A stretch of DNA of 64,000 nucleotides from Thiohalocapsa sp. GTDB taxonomy: Bacteria > Pseudomonadota > Gammaproteobacteria > Chromatiales > Chromatiaceae. The position numbers and the translations under genes were made by a program. Where the stretch lies: the NCBI RefSeq assembly GCF_022340605.1, contig NZ_JAJDNQ010000076.1, positions 1 to 64,000 on the forward strand. The letters are read 5' to 3'. Positions 52,859-61,697 of the stretch are shown one piece after another. Below the pieces are notes generated by a model. It did no database searches and was not told where the DNA came from. It saw only the letters and a list, made by a program, of their open reading frames with translations. The first letter of the stretch is position 1. Each line of letters begins with the position of its first letter.

Positions 52859-53548
52859 ATGGCCTTCAAAGACATGCTCGACCAGATGCTCGCCGCCGGC
52901 AAGGATTTCGCCGCCCAAGGCAGCGATTTCGCGGAGAAGCACATGAAGCTGCCGCCGGAGGGACCGGAGCGCGACGCCATGCTCGGCAACCTCGGCAAGG
53001 GCGCCCTCGCGGGCGGCGCGCTGGTGGCGCTGCTGGGCACCAACGTCGGCCGCAAGCTCACCGGCACCGCCGCGGCCCTGGGCGGCATCGGCCTGCTCGG
53101 CAAGGTCGCCCACGACGCCTTCAAAACCTGGCAGGCGGACCAGGGCGACAGCTCGGACGCGGGCACGCCGGTGCAGCAACTCCCGGGCGCCGAGGCGGAG
53201 GATCGCAGCAAGGCGCTGTTCAAGGCCATGATCGCGGCGGCCAAGGCCGACGGTCACATCGACGATGCCGAGCGCGCCGCCATCGAGCGCTCCATCGCGA
53301 GCCTCGGGCTGGACGATGCCACCCGGCAGACGATGGAGGCGGAGCTGGCGCGGCCGCTGGATGTACAGGAGGTCGCCGCCGGCGCCGACTCTCCGGCCGC
53401 CGCCGCCGAGATCTATCTCGCCTCGCTGTTCGTCATCGACGCGGCCAATCCCAGCGAAAAGGCTTATCTCGATCAGCTCGCCGCGGCGCTGAACATCCAG
53501 CCGGCGCTCGCCGAGCAGCTACGGGAGAAGGCACAGGCGACGGCCTGA
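52859..53548 (+). CDS. DUF533 (YebE-like, TerB-related) protein
   Basis: A 229-residue protein with a Gly/Ala-rich hydrophobic segment (GNLGKGALAGGALVALLGTN, about 42-61) and a helical TerB-like C-terminal domain (about 120-229). That domain contains AMIAAAKADGHIDDAERAAI with an EF-hand-like acidic loop. E. coli YebE responds to envelope stress; a molecular role is unknown. It starts at ATG 52859 with GAGGAT upstream and is divergent from mocA. Confidence 0.9.
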   Translation: MAFKDMLDQMLAAGKDFAAQGSDFAEKHMKLPPEGPERDAMLGNLGKGALAGGALVALLGTNVGRKLTGTAAALGGIGLLGKVAHDAFKTWQADQGDSSDAGTPVQQLPGAEAEDRSKALFKAMIAAAKADGHIDDAERAAIERSIASLGLDDATRQTMEAELARPLDVQEVAAGADSPAAAAEIYLASLFVIDAANPSEKAYLDQLAAALNIQPALAEQLREKAQATA

Positions 53549-53823
53549 CGCCGCCGAGCGCGCAAACGCTGGCTCGCTGGACGCGCCCCGGGATCGCTCG
53601 GGGCGTCCGGCTGCTGCCGCTCAATGTCGGTCGAGTTAGCGATAGCGTAACCCGACCTACGATCCTCGCGATCACTGCCCGACAGCGCGTACAGGCTCCC
53701 GAGTTTCTGCTCGACAGCAGACAACAGAAGCTCGATTCTGTCCAACCGCTCGCCATGATCGGCCAGCGTTACGCGGATCGCACGGAGGTGCTCCAGGACC
53801 AGGTTTTCCACGTCGCTCGTCAT
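53473..53823 (-). CDS. Small coiled-coil protein, 3' end overrun by repeat A
   Basis: The first 50 residues (MTSDVENLVLEHLRAIRVTL, then HGERLDRIELLLSAVEQKLG) match a family of small heptad-repeat proteins that usually end about 15-30 residues later. After SGSDRED the frame enters palindromic repeat A (RSGYAIANST) and runs on for some 40 residues, antisense to the end of the DUF533 gene. The original C-terminus has evidently been replaced. Relatives commonly sit beside toxin-antitoxin genes; none is seen here. Confidence 0.6.
   Translation of the reverse strand: MTSDVENLVLEHLRAIRVTLADHGERLDRIELLLSAVEQKLGSLYALSGSDREDRRSGYAIANSTDIERQQPDAPSDPGARPASQRLRARRRQAVACAFSRSCSASAGWMFSAAAS
53626..53674. 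repeat. Palindromic repeat, family A half copy
   Basis: GTCGGTCGAGTTAGCGATAG and CGTAACCCGACCTACGATCC remain. The long spacer seen in copies 1, 2 and 5 is absent. It is read through by the small coiled-coil gene on the minus strand. Confidence 0.75.
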
Positions 53824-54047
53824 CGCAGATACCGCTATCGATATTCGTCAATTGGTTCAATGAGGCACCCACGCCAGCTTTAGCCCATCCGCCACCCACG
53901 GGTCGCGACACCAAACGGCTATTCTCCGCACACGAAACCCGCTCTCTTCTGGGCTACACTCCATCGGGCTGACGTACCCCGACGAATGAGATCCGGCACG
54001 GCCGGTGCAATCGCCTCGTGCCACCAAGCCCGCAGGAGGAAGCCGCC

Positions 54048-56582
54048 TTGGCCAGCATCACCCTGAAGGCCCCGCTTACCGGCGTCATCGTGCCGCTGGA
54101 ACAGGTGCCGGACCCCGTCTTCTCGCAGAAGATGGTGGGCGATGGCGCGTCCATCGACCCCATCGATCAGTTGCTGGTGGCGCCCTGCGACGGCAAGGTC
54201 ACGCAGCTCCATAAGGCCCACCACGCGGTGACGCTGACCACCGCCGATGGCATCGAGGTGATGATGCACATCGGTCTGGACACGGTGAGCCTGAAGGGCG
54301 AGGGCTTCCGGCCAAGGGTCGCCGAGGGCGATGCGGTGCAGACCGGCGATCCGCTGATCGAATTCGATGCGGATTACCTGGCCACCCACGCGAAGAGCCT
54401 GCTGACCCAGATCCTGGTCACGAATATGGAGCGCGTAACGGCCCTGGAGCCGGCGTCCGGCCTGGTCAATGCGGGCAGCGACGCATTCCTGACCCTGACG
54501 ACGGCCGCCGCCGGCGCCGAGGCGGCTGCCACCGGCAGGACGGTCAGCTCCGAGGCCATCCTGATACCCAACCCCACCGGGCTGCACGCCCGCCCGGCCG
54601 CGGTGCTGGCGAACCTGGCCAAGCGCTACGAGTCACGCATCCTGCTTCAGCGCGGCAACGACGAGGCCAACGCCAAGAGCGTCGTCTCCATCATGGCCTT
54701 GGAGGTGTCACAAGACGACAAAGTGGTACTCGTCGCCACCGGGCCGGACGCGGAGGCGGCCATCGCGGCGATCGCGCCGGAGCTGGCCGCCGGACTCGGC
54801 GACGAGGGCACGGCCCCCGCCCCGGCGCCGGCCACCATGGAGCCGGACCCCGCCAACGCGCCGCCGCCGCGCCCGCGCTCCGAGGACCCAAGCCTGCTGC
54901 TCGGCGTCGCCGCATCACCCGGGCTTGGCGTCGGCAAGGTCTTCCAGCTCCGCCGCGACGAGATCCGGGTGCCCGAGGCCGCCACCGACGAGCCGCGCGT
55001 GGAGCGCCGCCGCCTGGACGACGCCATCGAGCACGCCAAGAACGAGCTCGAAGCCCTGCAGGCCGAGCTGCATGCCAAGGCAGACCCGGCCAAGGCCGCC
55101 ATCTTCGCCGCCCATCAGGAACTGCTGGCAGACCCGGACCTGCTGGACATCGCCGAGAGCGCCATCGCCAAGGGCAAGTCCGCCGCCTTCGCCTGGCAGC
55201 GCGCCTATAGCACCCACGCCGAGCGCCTGGCGGGGCTCAAGAACGAGATCATGGCTGGGCGCGCCGCGGACCTGCGCGACGTGGGCCGGCGCGTGCTGGG
55301 CATCCTCACGGGCCAGCCGGTGCAGGAGCCGGAGATCCCCGCGGGCGCCATTCTTATCGCCGAGGACCTGAGTCCATCCGACACCGCCAAGTTGGACCCG
55401 GCGAAGGTCTTCGGCTTCGCCACCGTCGGCGGCGGCGCGACCTCGCACGTGGCCATCCTGGCGCGCTCGCTGGACATCCCGGCCGTGGCCGGCATCGAGC
55501 CACGCGCGCTGGAGCTGGCCGACGGTGCCGAGGTGATCCTGGACGGCGGTAAGGGACAGCTCCGCATCGACCCGGACCCGGCGGAGGTGGACCACATCCT
55601 GACACTGAAGCACAAGCTGGCGGAGAAGAAACAGGCCAACCTCGCCGCCGCCCACGAGCCGGCCGTCACCACCGACGGGCATCGGGTGGAAGTGGTCGCC
55701 AACATCGGCGGCATCGAGGACGCGCGGCAGTCGCTGCCCCTCGGCGGCGAGGGCGTGGGCCTGCTGCGCTCGGAGTTTTTGTACCTGGAGCGCCATACCG
55801 CACCCAGCGAGGACGAGCAGACCCGCATCTACGCCGACATCGCCACGGCCCTGGAGGGTCGCCCGCTGATCATCCGCACCCTGGATGTCGGCGGCGACAA
55901 GCCCCTGCCCTACCTGCCGATGCCGCGGGAGGAAAACCCCTTCCTCGGCATCCGCGGCGTGCGCATCGGCCTCGACAAGCCCGAGATCCTGCGCACCCAG
56001 GTGCGCGCCATCCTGCGCGCCAGTGCGACGCCCGGGGCGAAGCTGCGCATGATGTTCCCGATGATCGCCACCATCGACGAGATCCGCTCGGTGCGGGGCC
56101 TGGTGGACGAGGAGCGCGCCAAGGTGCCGGACGCCGGCGACGTCGAGGTCGGCATCATGGTGGAAGTGCCGTCCACGGCGGTGATGGCCCGGCAGTTCGC
56201 GCGCGAGGTCGCCTTCTTCTCCATCGGCACCAACGATCTCACGCAGTACACGCTGGCCATGGACCGCGGTCACCCGAAGCTCGGCGCCAAGGCCGATGCC
56301 ATGAACCCGGCCGTGCTCAAGCTCATCGCGCAAACCTGCGACGGCGCCCATGCCGAGGGCAAGTGGGTCGGTGTCTGCGGCGGCGTCGCCAGCGATCCGC
56401 AGGCAGTCCCGATCCTGCTGGGCATCGGCGTGGACGAGCTCTCGGTGAGCGTACCGGCCATTCCAGCGGTGAAGGCCGCTGTCCGCGAGCGCTCCTTGCC
56501 GGAGTGTCAGGCGCTGGCCGAGCAGGCGCTCGCCTGCGACACCGCCGCCGAGGTTCGTGCGCTGGTGCCGAGCCAATATTGA
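54048..56582 (+). CDS. PTS multiphosphoryl transfer protein (EIIA-Glc / HPr / EI fusion)
   Basis: An 844-residue cytoplasmic phosphocarrier uniting three PTS components. The EIIA-Glc-like domain (about 1-150) has its His in VMMHIGLDTVSLKGEGF. HPr (about 170-260) has His in NPTGLHARPAAVL. Enzyme I (about 285-840) has the phospho-His in GGGATSHVAILARSLDIPAV and PEP-site motifs IRTLDVGGDKPLPYL and GTNDLTQYTLAMDR. PEP phosphate should pass EI to HPr to EIIA and on to the EIICB protein two genes downstream. TTG 54048 is chosen because a perfect AGGAGG stands 8 bases before it. Confidence 0.96.
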   Translation: MASITLKAPLTGVIVPLEQVPDPVFSQKMVGDGASIDPIDQLLVAPCDGKVTQLHKAHHAVTLTTADGIEVMMHIGLDTVSLKGEGFRPRVAEGDAVQTGDPLIEFDADYLATHAKSLLTQILVTNMERVTALEPASGLVNAGSDAFLTLTTAAAGAEAAATGRTVSSEAILIPNPTGLHARPAAVLANLAKRYESRILLQRGNDEANAKSVVSIMALEVSQDDKVVLVATGPDAEAAIAAIAPELAAGLGDEGTAPAPAPATMEPDPANAPPPRPRSEDPSLLLGVAASPGLGVGKVFQLRRDEIRVPEAATDEPRVERRRLDDAIEHAKNELEALQAELHAKADPAKAAIFAAHQELLADPDLLDIAESAIAKGKSAAFAWQRAYSTHAERLAGLKNEIMAGRAADLRDVGRRVLGILTGQPVQEPEIPAGAILIAEDLSPSDTAKLDPAKVFGFATVGGGATSHVAILARSLDIPAVAGIEPRALELADGAEVILDGGKGQLRIDPDPAEVDHILTLKHKLAEKKQANLAAAHEPAVTTDGHRVEVVANIGGIEDARQSLPLGGEGVGLLRSEFLYLERHTAPSEDEQTRIYADIATALEGRPLIIRTLDVGGDKPLPYLPMPREENPFLGIRGVRIGLDKPEILRTQVRAILRASATPGAKLRMMFPMIATIDEIRSVRGLVDEERAKVPDAGDVEVGIMVEVPSTAVMARQFAREVAFFSIGTNDLTQYTLAMDRGHPKLGAKADAMNPAVLKLIAQTCDGAHAEGKWVGVCGGVASDPQAVPILLGIGVDELSVSVPAIPAVKAAVRERSLPECQALAEQALACDTAAEVRALVPSQY

Positions 56583-56692
56583 CCGAGGTGGCCTAGGCTG
56601 GACAGCGCGGCGCGTGCTCCGCGGCGCCCGCTGAACCCACCGCGCTTCGCCATCGTCACCGCCTAGCCACGTCACCACAGGAGGGGATCACC

Positions 56693-57190
56693 ATGGGTTA
56701 TGCAACCAACAAGGCCCCGGCTGTCGGCCCCATCGCCATCGCGCTGACGCTCGCCCTCGCCGGCGCCGCCAGTGCCGCCGCCGAGCGGCAGATGTACCGC
56801 TGCCAGACCGGCAACGACGTCATCTTTTCCGCGGAGCCCTGCGGCCCCGACGCACACGAGCTGGACCTGCAATACGATGCACCCAGCGCGCGCGAGGAGG
56901 CGGCGGCCGAAGCGAGCATCCAGACCGAGGAGACCAAGGCCGACGACACCGCCGTCGCGGCTGAAGCGCAAGAGCGCATCACGGCCGCCGAACGGAAGAT
57001 CGAGGCGCTCACCGAGGAGCGCGACCAGCGCCTCGCCGAGCTCGCCGCGCAGCGCGACCGCGGCAGCGGCAACCCCGCCGACGACCAGACCTGGGAGATC
57101 GTGCAGGGCACGATGGACGCCGTAGAGGACCAATACGACGCGCGCATCAAGGCCGTGCAGACGGAGGTCGATGAGCTGCGCGGTCGGTAG
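56693..57190 (+). CDS. Secreted DUF4124-like coiled-coil protein
   Basis: A 165-residue protein with a signal peptide (IAIALTLALAGAASAAA), then a short DUF4124-like segment (MYRCQTGNDVIFSAEPCGPD, two Cys) and a long acidic coiled coil (about 70-160). Such proteins are periplasmic with unknown function. It lies between the two PTS genes, 110 bp after the first, with GGAGGGG before its ATG. A direct PTS role is not indicated. Confidence 0.8.
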   Translation: MGYATNKAPAVGPIAIALTLALAGAASAAAERQMYRCQTGNDVIFSAEPCGPDAHELDLQYDAPSAREEAAAEASIQTEETKADDTAVAAEAQERITAAERKIEALTEERDQRLAELAAQRDRGSGNPADDQTWEIVQGTMDAVEDQYDARIKAVQTEVDELRGR

Positions 57191-57195
57191 CCACC

Positions 57196-57423
57196 GGTAG
57201 GCCGGGCCGGGCCACGCAGGTCGGGCCGAGCCACAGCGAAGCCCGACAACACCAGCCAGCGCAGGTCGGGCCGAGCGACAGCGACGCCCGACAGCACCAG
57301 CGTCGGGCCTCCTGACGTCGGCCCGACCTACGCGACTCGGCATGATTTGATTTCGATGGAAGCGCGGCGGGGACGCCGCTCCCACAGCACGAAGCCATTG
57401 CGGCGGGGACGCCGCTCCCACGG
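57196..57423. repeat. D-type and GGCGGGGACGCC repeats before the EIICB gene
   Basis: Bases 57196-57334 hold several arms of the GGTCGGGCCGAGC / GTCGGCCCGACCTAC type, partly duplicated (GCAGGTCGGGCCGAGC twice). Two copies of GCGGCGGGGACGCCGCTCCC follow at about 57363 and 57399, 36 bp apart. No promoter is obvious in between. Confidence 0.7.
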
Positions 57424-57435
57424 GAGACAACAAGC

Positions 57436-59541
57436 ATGAGCCTGAAAGCCACCTGGGATGCCGCCTTCGCCAATCTACAGAAGATCGGCAAGGCGTTGAT
57501 GCTGCCGGTATCAGTGCTGCCGGTGGCGGGCATCCTGCTCGGCGTCGGCAGCTCGCTGGCCAATGCCGAGAGCCTGCCCGACTGGCTCATCGCCATCGGC
57601 GAGGTCATGGCCGCCTCCGGCGGGGCGGTGTTCACCATCCTGCCGCTCATCTTCGCCATCGGCGTCGTACTGGGCTTCACCAAGAACGACGGCGTTGCCG
57701 CCATGGCCGCCACGGTCGGCTACTTCGTGCTCATCGCCGCGCTCGGCGTCATCGGGCTCATGTTCATCCACTGGATGGCGCCGGCGGAGCCGCTGGCGCT
57801 CGCGGACGGCAGCAATGCCTACGTCGAGTACGACCCCGCCCACGAGCGCTTCATCTGTCTCGACGCCCAGGGCCGCACCTTGAGCAAGGTACGGCTGGAC
57901 GAGATCGCCCCCGGCACCGACGGCAGCCGCGAGATCCGCTGCGGCGACGGCGACGCCCAGGTGGTCGCGCCCTTCTCGGTGCAGGAGGTCTCCGAGGGCG
58001 GCGGCGCGCTGGCGCTGTACCAGGACGGCAGCGGCAACGCCACGCCCTTCCCGGTCGCCAAGAGCCGCGCCGAGATCAAGAAAGTGATGGGCATCGAGTC
58101 CATCGACACTGGCGTCTTCGGCGGCATCCTCATCGGCTTGATTGCTGCCTGGCTGTTCAACAAGTACTACCGCATCCAGCTCCCACCGTACCTCGGCTTT
58201 TTCGCCGGCAAGCGCTTCGTGCCCATCGTCGTGTCCTTCGCGGCCATCGGCCTGGCGGCGATCCTGGCGCTGGTGTGGCCGCCCATCGGCGGGGCCATCC
58301 GCAGCTTCGGCGACTGGGCCGCCTACGGCAACCCCGCGGCGGCGGTGACCATTTACGGCGTCGTCGAGCGCATGCTGCTGCCCTTCGGCCTGCACCACAT
58401 CTGGAACGTGCCCTTCTTCTTCGAGGTGGGCACCTACGTCGACCCCGACACCGGCGAGGCGGTGCACGGCATCATCAGCCGCTACTTCGCCGGCGACTAC
58501 GAGGCGGCCATCCTCGGTGGCGGCTTCGTGTTCAAGATGTTCGGCCTGCCCGCGGCGGCGCTGGCTATTTATCACTGCGCCAAGCCGGAGAACAAGGCGC
58601 GCGTTGCGGGCATCATGGGCTCCGCGGCGCTGACCAGCTTTCTGACCGGCATCACCGAGCCGCTGGAGTTCGCCTTCCTGTTCGTGGCCCCGCTGCTCTA
58701 CGTGGCCCACGCAGTGCTGGTGGGCATTGCCTATCTCGTCACCTATCTGCTCGACGCCCGGCTAGGCTATTCCTTCAGCCACGGCTTCATCGACTATGCG
58801 CTCTACTGGGTCAACAACATCAAGCCCTGGATCATCCTCATCCTCGGGCCCATCTTCGCCTTGGTGTACTACGGCGTATTCCGGGTGCTGATTCTGAAGC
58901 TCGACCTCAAAACCCCGGGCCGCGAGCCGGCGACGACGGAGGCGACGGAGTACAAGGACATCGTCGCCGACGAATACGCCAAGGAACTGGTGCTCGCCTT
59001 CGGCGGCAAGAGCAACATCAAGGCGCTGGACGCCTGCATCACGCGCCTGCGCATCGAGGTGGCCAACATCGACAAGGCCGACCCTGACAAACTCAAGGCC
59101 ATGGGCGCCGCCGGCGTCGTGGTGGTGGGCAACAACATGCAGGCCATCTTCGGCCCCAAGTCCGACAACCTGAAGACGGACATGGAAGAGTACCTCGCCC
59201 ACGCCGGCGCCGAGGCGGAGCTGCCCGAGGGCGCCGCGGCGCCGAAGGTGCGCTATAAGGCCGACGAGCTCCGCCCGCGCGCCCGCGACCCGGAGGCGCC
59301 GCAGAAGGTCCGCGGCATCATCCGGGCCTTGGGCGGTGCGGCCAACATCCTGCAGACCGAGGCCGCCGCGGAAACGCGCCTGCGCGTCGCACTCAGCGAC
59401 GAGACCAAGCTCGACGATCAGGCGCTGACGGCAGCCGGCGTCGCTGCCGTCATGCGCCTGCCGGACAATGTGCTGCACCTCATCGTCGGACTCAACGCGG
59501 ACCAGTACGCGGCGGAGATGAAGGCGGCGCTGGCGGGGTAG
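57436..59541 (+). CDS. PTS EIIC-EIIB glucose/N-acetylglucosamine-type transporter with a degenerate second EIIB
   Basis: A 701-residue permease of the PtsG/NagE family. The EIIC domain begins [20 protein letters not shown] and includes the substrate-site motif [12 protein letters not shown]. Between helices near residue 115 and 215 there is an extra hydrophilic stretch of roughly 80-90 residues. EIIB follows, with phospho-Cys 534 in [10 protein letters not shown] second EIIB-like unit fills the end ([24 protein letters not shown]), where the Cys position is Ala (about 645). EIIA is supplied by the fusion protein upstream. The sugar cannot be decided; glucose or GlcNAc is likely. Confidence 0.93.
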   Translation: MSLKATWDAAFANLQKIGKALMLPVSVLPVAGILLGVGSSLANAESLPDWLIAIGEVMAASGGAVFTILPLIFAIGVVLGFTKNDGVAAMAATVGYFVLIAALGVIGLMFIHWMAPAEPLALADGSNAYVEYDPAHERFICLDAQGRTLSKVRLDEIAPGTDGSREIRCGDGDAQVVAPFSVQEVSEGGGALALYQDGSGNATPFPVAKSRAEIKKVMGIESIDTGVFGGILIGLIAAWLFNKYYRIQLPPYLGFFAGKRFVPIVVSFAAIGLAAILALVWPPIGGAIRSFGDWAAYGNPAAAVTIYGVVERMLLPFGLHHIWNVPFFFEVGTYVDPDTGEAVHGIISRYFAGDYEAAILGGGFVFKMFGLPAAALAIYHCAKPENKARVAGIMGSAALTSFLTGITEPLEFAFLFVAPLLYVAHAVLVGIAYLVTYLLDARLGYSFSHGFIDYALYWVNNIKPWIILILGPIFALVYYGVFRVLILKLDLKTPGREPATTEATEYKDIVADEYAKELVLAFGGKSNIKALDACITRLRIEVANIDKADPDKLKAMGAAGVVVVGNNMQAIFGPKSDNLKTDMEEYLAHAGAEAELPEGAAAPKVRYKADELRPRARDPEAPQKVRGIIRALGGAANILQTEAAAETRLRVALSDETKLDDQALTAAGVAAVMRLPDNVLHLIVGLNADQYAAEMKAALAG

Positions 59542-59544
59542 ATA

Positions 59545-59651
59545 CCGTGAAAGGATTCGGTGTATGTCGGGTTGCGCAGCGTAGCCCGACGATGGGCGTC
59601 CGTAAGCTATTGATTGTCGCGTTACGCTATCGCTAACCCGACCTACGATCC
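59545..59651. repeat. Palindromic repeat, family A copy 5
   Basis: It starts CCGTGAAAGGATTCGGTG and has arms GTCGGGTTGCGCAGCG and CGCTATCGCTAACCCGACC around a spacer with GTAAGCTATTGATTGTC. It begins just after the EIICB stop and ends at the broken DUF4870 gene. Confidence 0.85.
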
Positions 59652-59652
59652 T

Positions 59653-59796
59653 GAAGTGCTGAGCCTGGTCGTCATCGGCATACCGCTGTTGCTCGCGGTG
59701 CTGGTGCTGACCATCGTGTTCCCGATCATCGGCGGCGTGAAGGCCAACAACGGGGAGTTGTGGCGGTATCCGCTCAGCATCCAGTTTCTCAGCTAG
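59653..59796 (+). pseudogene. C-terminal fragment of a DUF4870 membrane protein
   Basis: The frame from the right edge of repeat A reads LSLVVIGIPLLLAVLVLTIV, then FPIIGGVKANNGELWRYPLS and IQFLS before the stop at 59796. KANNGE.WRYPL is the conserved end of DUF4870 proteins (about 110-120 residues). The first half of the protein, with two helices, is missing, and repeat A stands in its place. A short frame starting inside the repeat could still be translated but would lack the fold. Confidence 0.75.
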
Positions 59797-60201
59797 GTGC
59801 CGGACCGCTCGGGACAGGGCTCGTGGTCTCACCGACGCTGGCGTAACCTTGGGCTCCGGTTCCGGGTGCCGGGCCGAGTCGCCCGGAGTACGCCCCTCGT
59901 CCGGCCTCTTGGCGTCGGCCCGACCTACGTCGCCGGGGCCCTGATCATAACTCCCCTCACAGCCATGACCCCGTGGGAGCGGCGTCCCCGCCGCGATTGG
60001 GCGCCCGTCGTGCCGAGGACGGCGCCGTCGCGGCGGCGGACGCATTCATGATCGACGCCTCGCTCGGACCGGCCATCGGGCCTCGTTCGCCGCTCCACCT
60101 GCACCGATCGGAACCGCCAATGCGATCCCGCAACGGCTAGGTCGGGTAACGGTCGGGCAACGGGCGCAGCAATGAGGACAAAGCGTTCGCTGCGGCGCAA
60201 A
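59797..60201. other. Gap between the DUF4870 fragment and the cytochrome genes
   Basis: The gap contains a half D-type arm (CTTGGCGTCGGCCCGACCTA at about 59910) and a GTGGGAGCGGCGTCCCCGCC motif at about 59970. Nothing else is recognised, and there is no coding support. Confidence 0.5.
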
Positions 60202-61236
60202 TCAGTCTTCTTGTTGGTGCGCGATGGGCGGCAGGGACAGGATGTACTCGGCGATGGCGGCGCGGTCATCGGCAGTCAGCTTGGCCGTGCCTTCGTCGAT
60301 GACGTGGGCCATGGCGCCGCCGGCGAAGTCGCCGCTTGGGTCCATGCCGATCTCCAGGTAGAACGCCAGCATGCTCCGGGTCCAGGTGCCGATGCCGGTC
60401 GCCTTGTCCGGCGTGATGTTGGGCGTGCCACCACCCTCGATGCCCGCGTCGGCACCCGAGTAGCGGGCGCCCTGCTCGACGGCGCCGAATACGTTGCGGG
60501 GCGAATGGCACTCAGCGCAGTGGGTGGCGGCCTCGGCGAGGTAGGCGCCGCGGTTCCAGGTGTCGCCGCGCGCGGGGTCGGGCTGGAAGGTACCGGGGTG
60601 GAAGTACAGCGCCTTCCAGATACCGATAGGCCAGCGCCAGGCCGGGAACCACGCCAGCTCGTGTGGGCGGTTCGGCTGCGCCACCGGCTCCACCGTATCC
60701 AGGTACGCCTTGAGCGCGAGCTTGTCCTCGCGGGTGAGCTTGGTGAAAGAGGTATACGGGAAGGCAGGATAGTAACTCGTGCCCGACGGCGATACGCCCT
60801 CCGACAGCGCGCGGACGAAGTCCTCGTCGGACCAGCCGCCGATGCCGTAATCCGGGTCGGGCGTGATGTTGCTGGTGTAGAAGGTGCCGAAGGGGCTCTC
60901 GATGGCCCGCCCGCCGGCCAGCGGCTTGCCGCCTTTCGCCGTGTGGCAGACGCCGCAGAGCGCGGCATGGAAGAGGTAGCGGCCGCGCTCGACGGTGGCA
61001 TTCGCGGCGCTGCCTCCACCGCGGGCCTTGCCCCGAGCCGTGTCGCGGACCTCGGAAGCCGCCGTGCTGCCCTGCTCAGGGGCCGCGGCCTGATCGGCCC
61101 GGGCGCCCTGCTCCGCTGTCTGCTGGGCCGCTACCGCGCTTGCCAGCATCAGCAACAGCCAAGCGCCGGCGCCGCCGCAACGGCGGTGCCGGCGGCGGCA
61201 CGAGCCGCGCGCCTCGGGTAGCGAGCCCATGCCCAT
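60202..61236 (-). CDS. Secreted di-haem c-type cytochrome
   Basis: A 344-residue periplasmic electron carrier. After a basic N-terminus and signal helix (GAWLLLMLASAVAA) and a low-complexity Ala/Gln/Glu linker, two class I cytochrome c domains follow with haem sites CGVCH and CAECH. Distal Met candidates are in later segments. The layout resembles the haem subunits of membrane alcohol/aldehyde dehydrogenases and thiosulfate-type cytochromes, but no dehydrogenase gene is adjacent. It starts 2 bp after the stop of the cytochrome c' gene, so the two form an operon. Confidence 0.9.
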   Translation of the reverse strand: MGMGSLPEARGSCRRRHRRCGGAGAWLLLMLASAVAAQQTAEQGARADQAAAPEQGSTAASEVRDTARGKARGGGSAANATVERGRYLFHAALCGVCHTAKGGKPLAGGRAIESPFGTFYTSNITPDPDYGIGGWSDEDFVRALSEGVSPSGTSYYPAFPYTSFTKLTREDKLALKAYLDTVEPVAQPNRPHELAWFPAWRWPIGIWKALYFHPGTFQPDPARGDTWNRGAYLAEAATHCAECHSPRNVFGAVEQGARYSGADAGIEGGGTPNITPDKATGIGTWTRSMLAFYLEIGMDPSGDFAGGAMAHVIDEGTAKLTADDRAAIAEYILSLPPIAHQQED

Positions 61237-61238
61237 GC

Positions 61239-61697
61239 TCAGTTCTTCCGGTAGGCCTCGTGGCAGCCCTTGCAGGCGTCGCCGAGGTCCTTGAAGGCGC
61301 CCATGATGGCGGCCTTGTCGCCGGAGCTGACGGCCTCGGAGAAGGCCGCGGCGGCGTCTTTGGCTTGCTGCGCCTTGTCGGCGAACCCCTGTGCGTCGGA
61401 CCAGACCTCCGCGGTGGCGTCGGTATCGCCGAAATCGGTGCCCTCGGGGAACAGCGCCGGGATGTCCTGGGTGTTGGCGACGAGGCCGGCGGCGACCGCC
61501 TCGAGGCTCGGACCGTAGTCGAAGCCGTCGCGGAGCCTGCCGATGGCGGTGCCCACCTCGCCGCCCATGGTGGTCATGACGTTCTTGCGATACTTGATGG
61601 CCTGCTCAACCTTCTCCTGCGACAGGTCTTCGGCGAGGGCGGCGCCGGCGAGCCCCACGGCGGCCAGGGTGGCGACAATGACTTGCAGCTTGTTCAT
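61239..61697 (-). CDS. Cytochrome c' (class II)
   Basis: A 152-residue periplasmic four-helix-bundle cytochrome. The signal peptide is MNKLQVIVATLAAVGLAGAALA and the haem motif is at the C-terminus (DACKGCHEAYRKN), as in all class II cytochromes. YRKNVMTTMGG near the mature N-terminus carries the expected axial-side residues. Cytochromes c' bind NO and may protect against it. ATG 61697 starts the signal peptide. It is the first gene of the pair. Confidence 0.93.
   Translation of the reverse strand: MNKLQVIVATLAAVGLAGAALAEDLSQEKVEQAIKYRKNVMTTMGGEVGTAIGRLRDGFDYGPSLEAVAAGLVANTQDIPALFPEGTDFGDTDATAEVWSDAQGFADKAQQAKDAAAAFSEAVSSGDKAAIMGAFKDLGDACKGCHEAYRKN

Noticed and set aside
59614..59652. Start codon of a complete 60-residue membrane protein inside repeat A
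   Set aside because: The first dozen codons are the repeat itself; the remainder is the end of DUF4870, so this is a truncated gene rather than a small new one.
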